DNA of 64,000 nucleotides from assembly GCF_004770765.1 (NCBI RefSeq), contig NZ_RQFK01000014.1:62001-126000 (forward strand), in the 5' to 3' direction. The position numbers and the translations under genes are program-made. Positions 62,312 through 64,000 of the stretch are shown here, piece after piece; the stretch's first letter is position 1; every line of letters begins with the position of its first letter. A model generated the notes under the pieces. It was not told the origin of the DNA. It did not search any database and saw only the letters and a list, made by a program, of their open reading frames with translations. The DNA is from Leptospira noumeaensis. GTDB lineage: Bacteria; Spirochaetota; Leptospiria; Leptospirales; Leptospiraceae.

Positions 62312-63196
62312 ATGAAAAGTCTATGGAACCAATTTAAAATAGGAGGCCTATCTGTTGCGATCTTACTTTGTTTTGTATCGAGCCAGGCATATGCCGTTAG
62401 CTATGTAATCTACGTACATGGGAAAGGTTCAGACTCCAGTGGTCTAGCCAACACAAACTCGAGCAGATGGGGAAATTCTGACTCATACGGTGCTGCCCAC
62501 CAAAGACGTTCCACTGCTTGGGGAGCAAGCCGTTTTGTAAATTATGATTCGACACAAGACCCACGTACATCAGGAACAACAAGAGCACAAACAAAACTCG
62601 CAAGTGCGATTAGTTCATTTTGTACAGGTGCGAACAAGTGCATCATCATCTGCCATAGTGCTGGCTGTTATGCGACAGAATATTATTTGGCAACAAGTGG
62701 AACACCTGCAAATTTACTATATGTAGTAGCAGGCGCAAGTGCTGCTGGTGGATCCTCTGTGGCTGATATTGGAACCACTGCAACATTAATTAGTCCACTG
62801 CTAAGTTTACTTGGATGGGCCGTTGCGGGAGAACCAAATAATATGACCAAAGCATTAAAAACGGGAACTGCAAGAAGTTTTAATCACAATACTTCTAAAG
62901 TAACCATTCACAGTCTTGCTGGTTATAAGTCATCCCAACCTGCAGCGACTGCCATCAAAGGAGAAGACGATAAACTCGTAAACTTCTCTGGTGCTTGTGG
63001 ATATTCTTCCCATGGTTCGATGACAAATTGTGCCGACGGTAAAAATGCAAAATACACAAAACATGTATCCTATTGTAATACAAAAGGTGCAGTTACTTGT
63101 AACACAAGCAAAGGTTCCGGTGCTTATAATGCGGATCACAGTGCCATGCAACCTGTTGCAAGAGATGCTTTAGACCGTTTACTGGGCTACTTATAA
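62312..63196 (+). CDS. secreted alpha/beta-hydrolase-like protein
   Basis: Signal peptide ends at AYA (about residue 28). VSYVIYVHGKGSDSSG gives the oxyanion-hole segment (HGxG), and nucleophile elbow ICHSAGCY carries Ser116 in a C-H-S-A-G form in which the first Gly of GxSxG is Cys. GEDDKLVNFSG and HSAMQPVAR may supply Asp and His. Multiple Cys (104, 110, 114, 119 and others) suggest disulfides. Probable lipase or esterase. AGAGGG before the ATG. Confidence 0.78.
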   Translation: MKSLWNQFKIGGLSVAILLCFVSSQAYAVSYVIYVHGKGSDSSGLANTNSSRWGNSDSYGAAHQRRSTAWGASRFVNYDSTQDPRTSGTTRAQTKLASAISSFCTGANKCIIICHSAGCYATEYYLATSGTPANLLYVVAGASAAGGSSVADIGTTATLISPLLSLLGWAVAGEPNNMTKALKTGTARSFNHNTSKVTIHSLAGYKSSQPAATAIKGEDDKLVNFSGACGYSSHGSMTNCADGKNAKYTKHVSYCNTKGAVTCNTSKGSGAYNADHSAMQPVARDALDRLLGYL

Positions 63197-63233
63197 TTAA
63201 AAACTAAAAAAATATTTAATTCAAATTTTGATA

Positions 63234-63262
63234 GAGCGAAGGATTTGTCTTTCGCTCTTTTT
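63234..63262 (+). terminator. terminator after the hydrolase gene
   Basis: GAGCGAA (63234-63240) and TTCGCTC (63251-63257), then five T. About 37 bp past the stop. Confidence 0.85.
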
Positions 63263-63332
63263 ATTGGATTCATGTTTTTGTTTTTTAATCCGAAACATCA
63301 ATTTTAAAATATATTACACATCAGGAGAAACT

Positions 63333-64000
63333 ATGAAAAACTATCTTTCTAATCAAAAAATTTTGATCAGCATTGGTTCTATATCTGGATTTATCATTTT
63401 GGCTTTCATTATTTCTTTCTGGGGTTCGCATAAAAAAGAACATCTTGCAGTCCAGTTAGAAGAGGAAAAATTATTACGCGCCAGAGGGATTCCGAATGAT
63501 TCTTCAATGAGCTGGGATGGATCGAAAGTTTGGCGACCCAACTTTTTAGAAACAGAAAAAGTCATACAAAAATCAGAATTGGCAACACCAAAAATTCTTT
63601 TTATGGAATACCAACTTGAATACCGTTACCCTTCTGACTCTAGACCACTGACTAAAAAAATGGCAGATCTTCTAGATCCATTTAAAATTAACCAAGAGAA
63701 AGTTCCTATTTTCAAACCAGATTCAAATGGAGAAATTCAAGGTTACTTCTCATGGTATAGTAGTTTGTATATGGTAACAGAGGATAAACCTGCTGTTGCA
63801 TGGTTGCAAGTCTTCGATGCCAAAACAGATAAAGTGGTACCTGCGAGAATCCTTTCTGCTGAAATCCAATCCGATTTGGTGTTTGGTGAGAAACCCGTAG
63901 GTGTTGCTGATTACAATGATTCAGGTGCTGGGTATGATCTCGAAGCCAATGATGGTATATATACTTTTTCATGGATTCCACGAAAAGGAGAAAAACTTCA
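63333..64000 (+). CDS. membrane-anchored protein, 3' end outside window
   Basis: Open to the window edge with no stop. MKNYLSNQKILISIGSISGF starts it after AGGAGAAACT; one membrane helix (about residues 10-27), then at least 195 residues of extracytoplasmic domain. Near the end VADYNDSGAGYDLEANDGIYTFSW has the N-D-x-G-D-x-x-x-DG pattern of bacterial Ca-binding or choice-of-anchor domains (DxDGDxxxxDGxYT). No family recognised. Lies 136 bp after the hydrolase with a terminator between, so it is separately transcribed, but proximity may mean a functional pair. Confidence 0.75.
   Translation, partial: MKNYLSNQKILISIGSISGFIILAFIISFWGSHKKEHLAVQLEEEKLLRARGIPNDSSMSWDGSKVWRPNFLETEKVIQKSELATPKILFMEYQLEYRYPSDSRPLTKKMADLLDPFKINQEKVPIFKPDSNGEIQGYFSWYSSLYMVTEDKPAVAWLQVFDAKTDKVVPARILSAEIQSDLVFGEKPVGVADYNDSGAGYDLEANDGIYTFSWIPRKGEKL

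Noticed and set aside
1..64000. tRNA, rRNA, CRISPR, prophage or intact transposase genes
   Set aside because: No cloverleaf with a T-loop consensus, no regularly spaced repeats, and no integrase or DDE protein were found.

Overview
The window reads as chromosomal DNA of a spirochaete, almost certainly a Leptospira and more likely a saprophytic-clade species than a pathogen. The grounds are a GC content that looks like about 40%, frequent TTG/GTG starts with short AGGA-type ribosome sites, many small lipoproteins with spirochaete-style lipoboxes (IGC, WSC, LSC, ISEC), spirochaete-type families (a DUF5312-like protein, 7TMR-DISM sensor, HWE/HisKA_2 kinase, beta-propeller lipoproteins) and housekeeping genes of Leptospira type. 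The genus is inferred from remembered family character, not from a database search. No rRNA, tRNA, CRISPR array or intact insertion sequence was seen.

Layout. 1-10.2 kb: end of an alpha/beta hydrolase, a beta-propeller lipoprotein whose signal peptide is out of frame, a DsbA-like thiol oxidoreductase with malate dehydrogenase, two unknown genes, a CrtI-like FAD enzyme with homoserine kinase, and an acyl-CoA dehydrogenase. 10.4-14.6 kb: a signalling pair, a degenerate HD-GYP-like protein preceded by a coupled 36-codon ORF and converging on a membrane adenylate cyclase, then two membrane proteins. 14.6-23.9 kb: a long plus-strand run with etfBA, a LolA-like protein, a DUF5312-like protein, trpS, a ComEC-like channel, rsmA and a sterol-desaturase-family protein. 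24.1-28.0 kb: an M23 peptidase, a HAD phosphatase, rsmI, an HTH-cupin regulator and prmA. 28.0-33.4 kb: a 7TM sensor with an RsbW-type ATPase, a flavin amine oxidase, an acyltransferase, an HNH nuclease and a DUF1292-like protein.

33.4-38.6 kb is a tight minus-strand operon for fatty-acid use (acyl-CoA synthetase, acyl-CoA dehydrogenase, sensor kinase, MaoC hydratase), with the orphan histidine kinase embedded among the enzymes. 38.7-44.8 kb holds a CBS protein, a sodium/solute symporter, a 2-isopropylmalate synthase-like gene behind an apparent leucine attenuator (leader peptide MKLSANIQLLLLLELV followed by a terminator), a D-aminoacylase-like amidohydrolase with a near-consensus promoter whose -35 lies in a perfect operator-like palindrome, and a DUF4349 lipoprotein.

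44.9-50.0 kb is an accessory stretch, all on the minus strand: a TetR regulator, a PhoD-like phosphatase, four lipoproteins and an unusual structured intergenic element. 50.2-57.6 kb has a metallo-beta-lactamase-fold lipoprotein and a tripartite heavy-metal RND efflux operon whose adaptor appears to lack its lipoyl domain. 57.6-64 kb has a YndJ-like membrane protein, a CAP-domain protein, an ECF sigma factor next to clpP, a truncated and frameshifted GDSL lipase pseudogene beside three copies of AAAATTCGGC, and a secreted alpha/beta-hydrolase-like protein followed by a membrane-anchored protein cut by the window edge.

The strongest candidate for something not previously described is the leucine leader/attenuator at 40779-40889. 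Next in interest are the kinase inside the beta-oxidation operon, the sORF coupled to the HD protein, and the structured element at 47931-48005.
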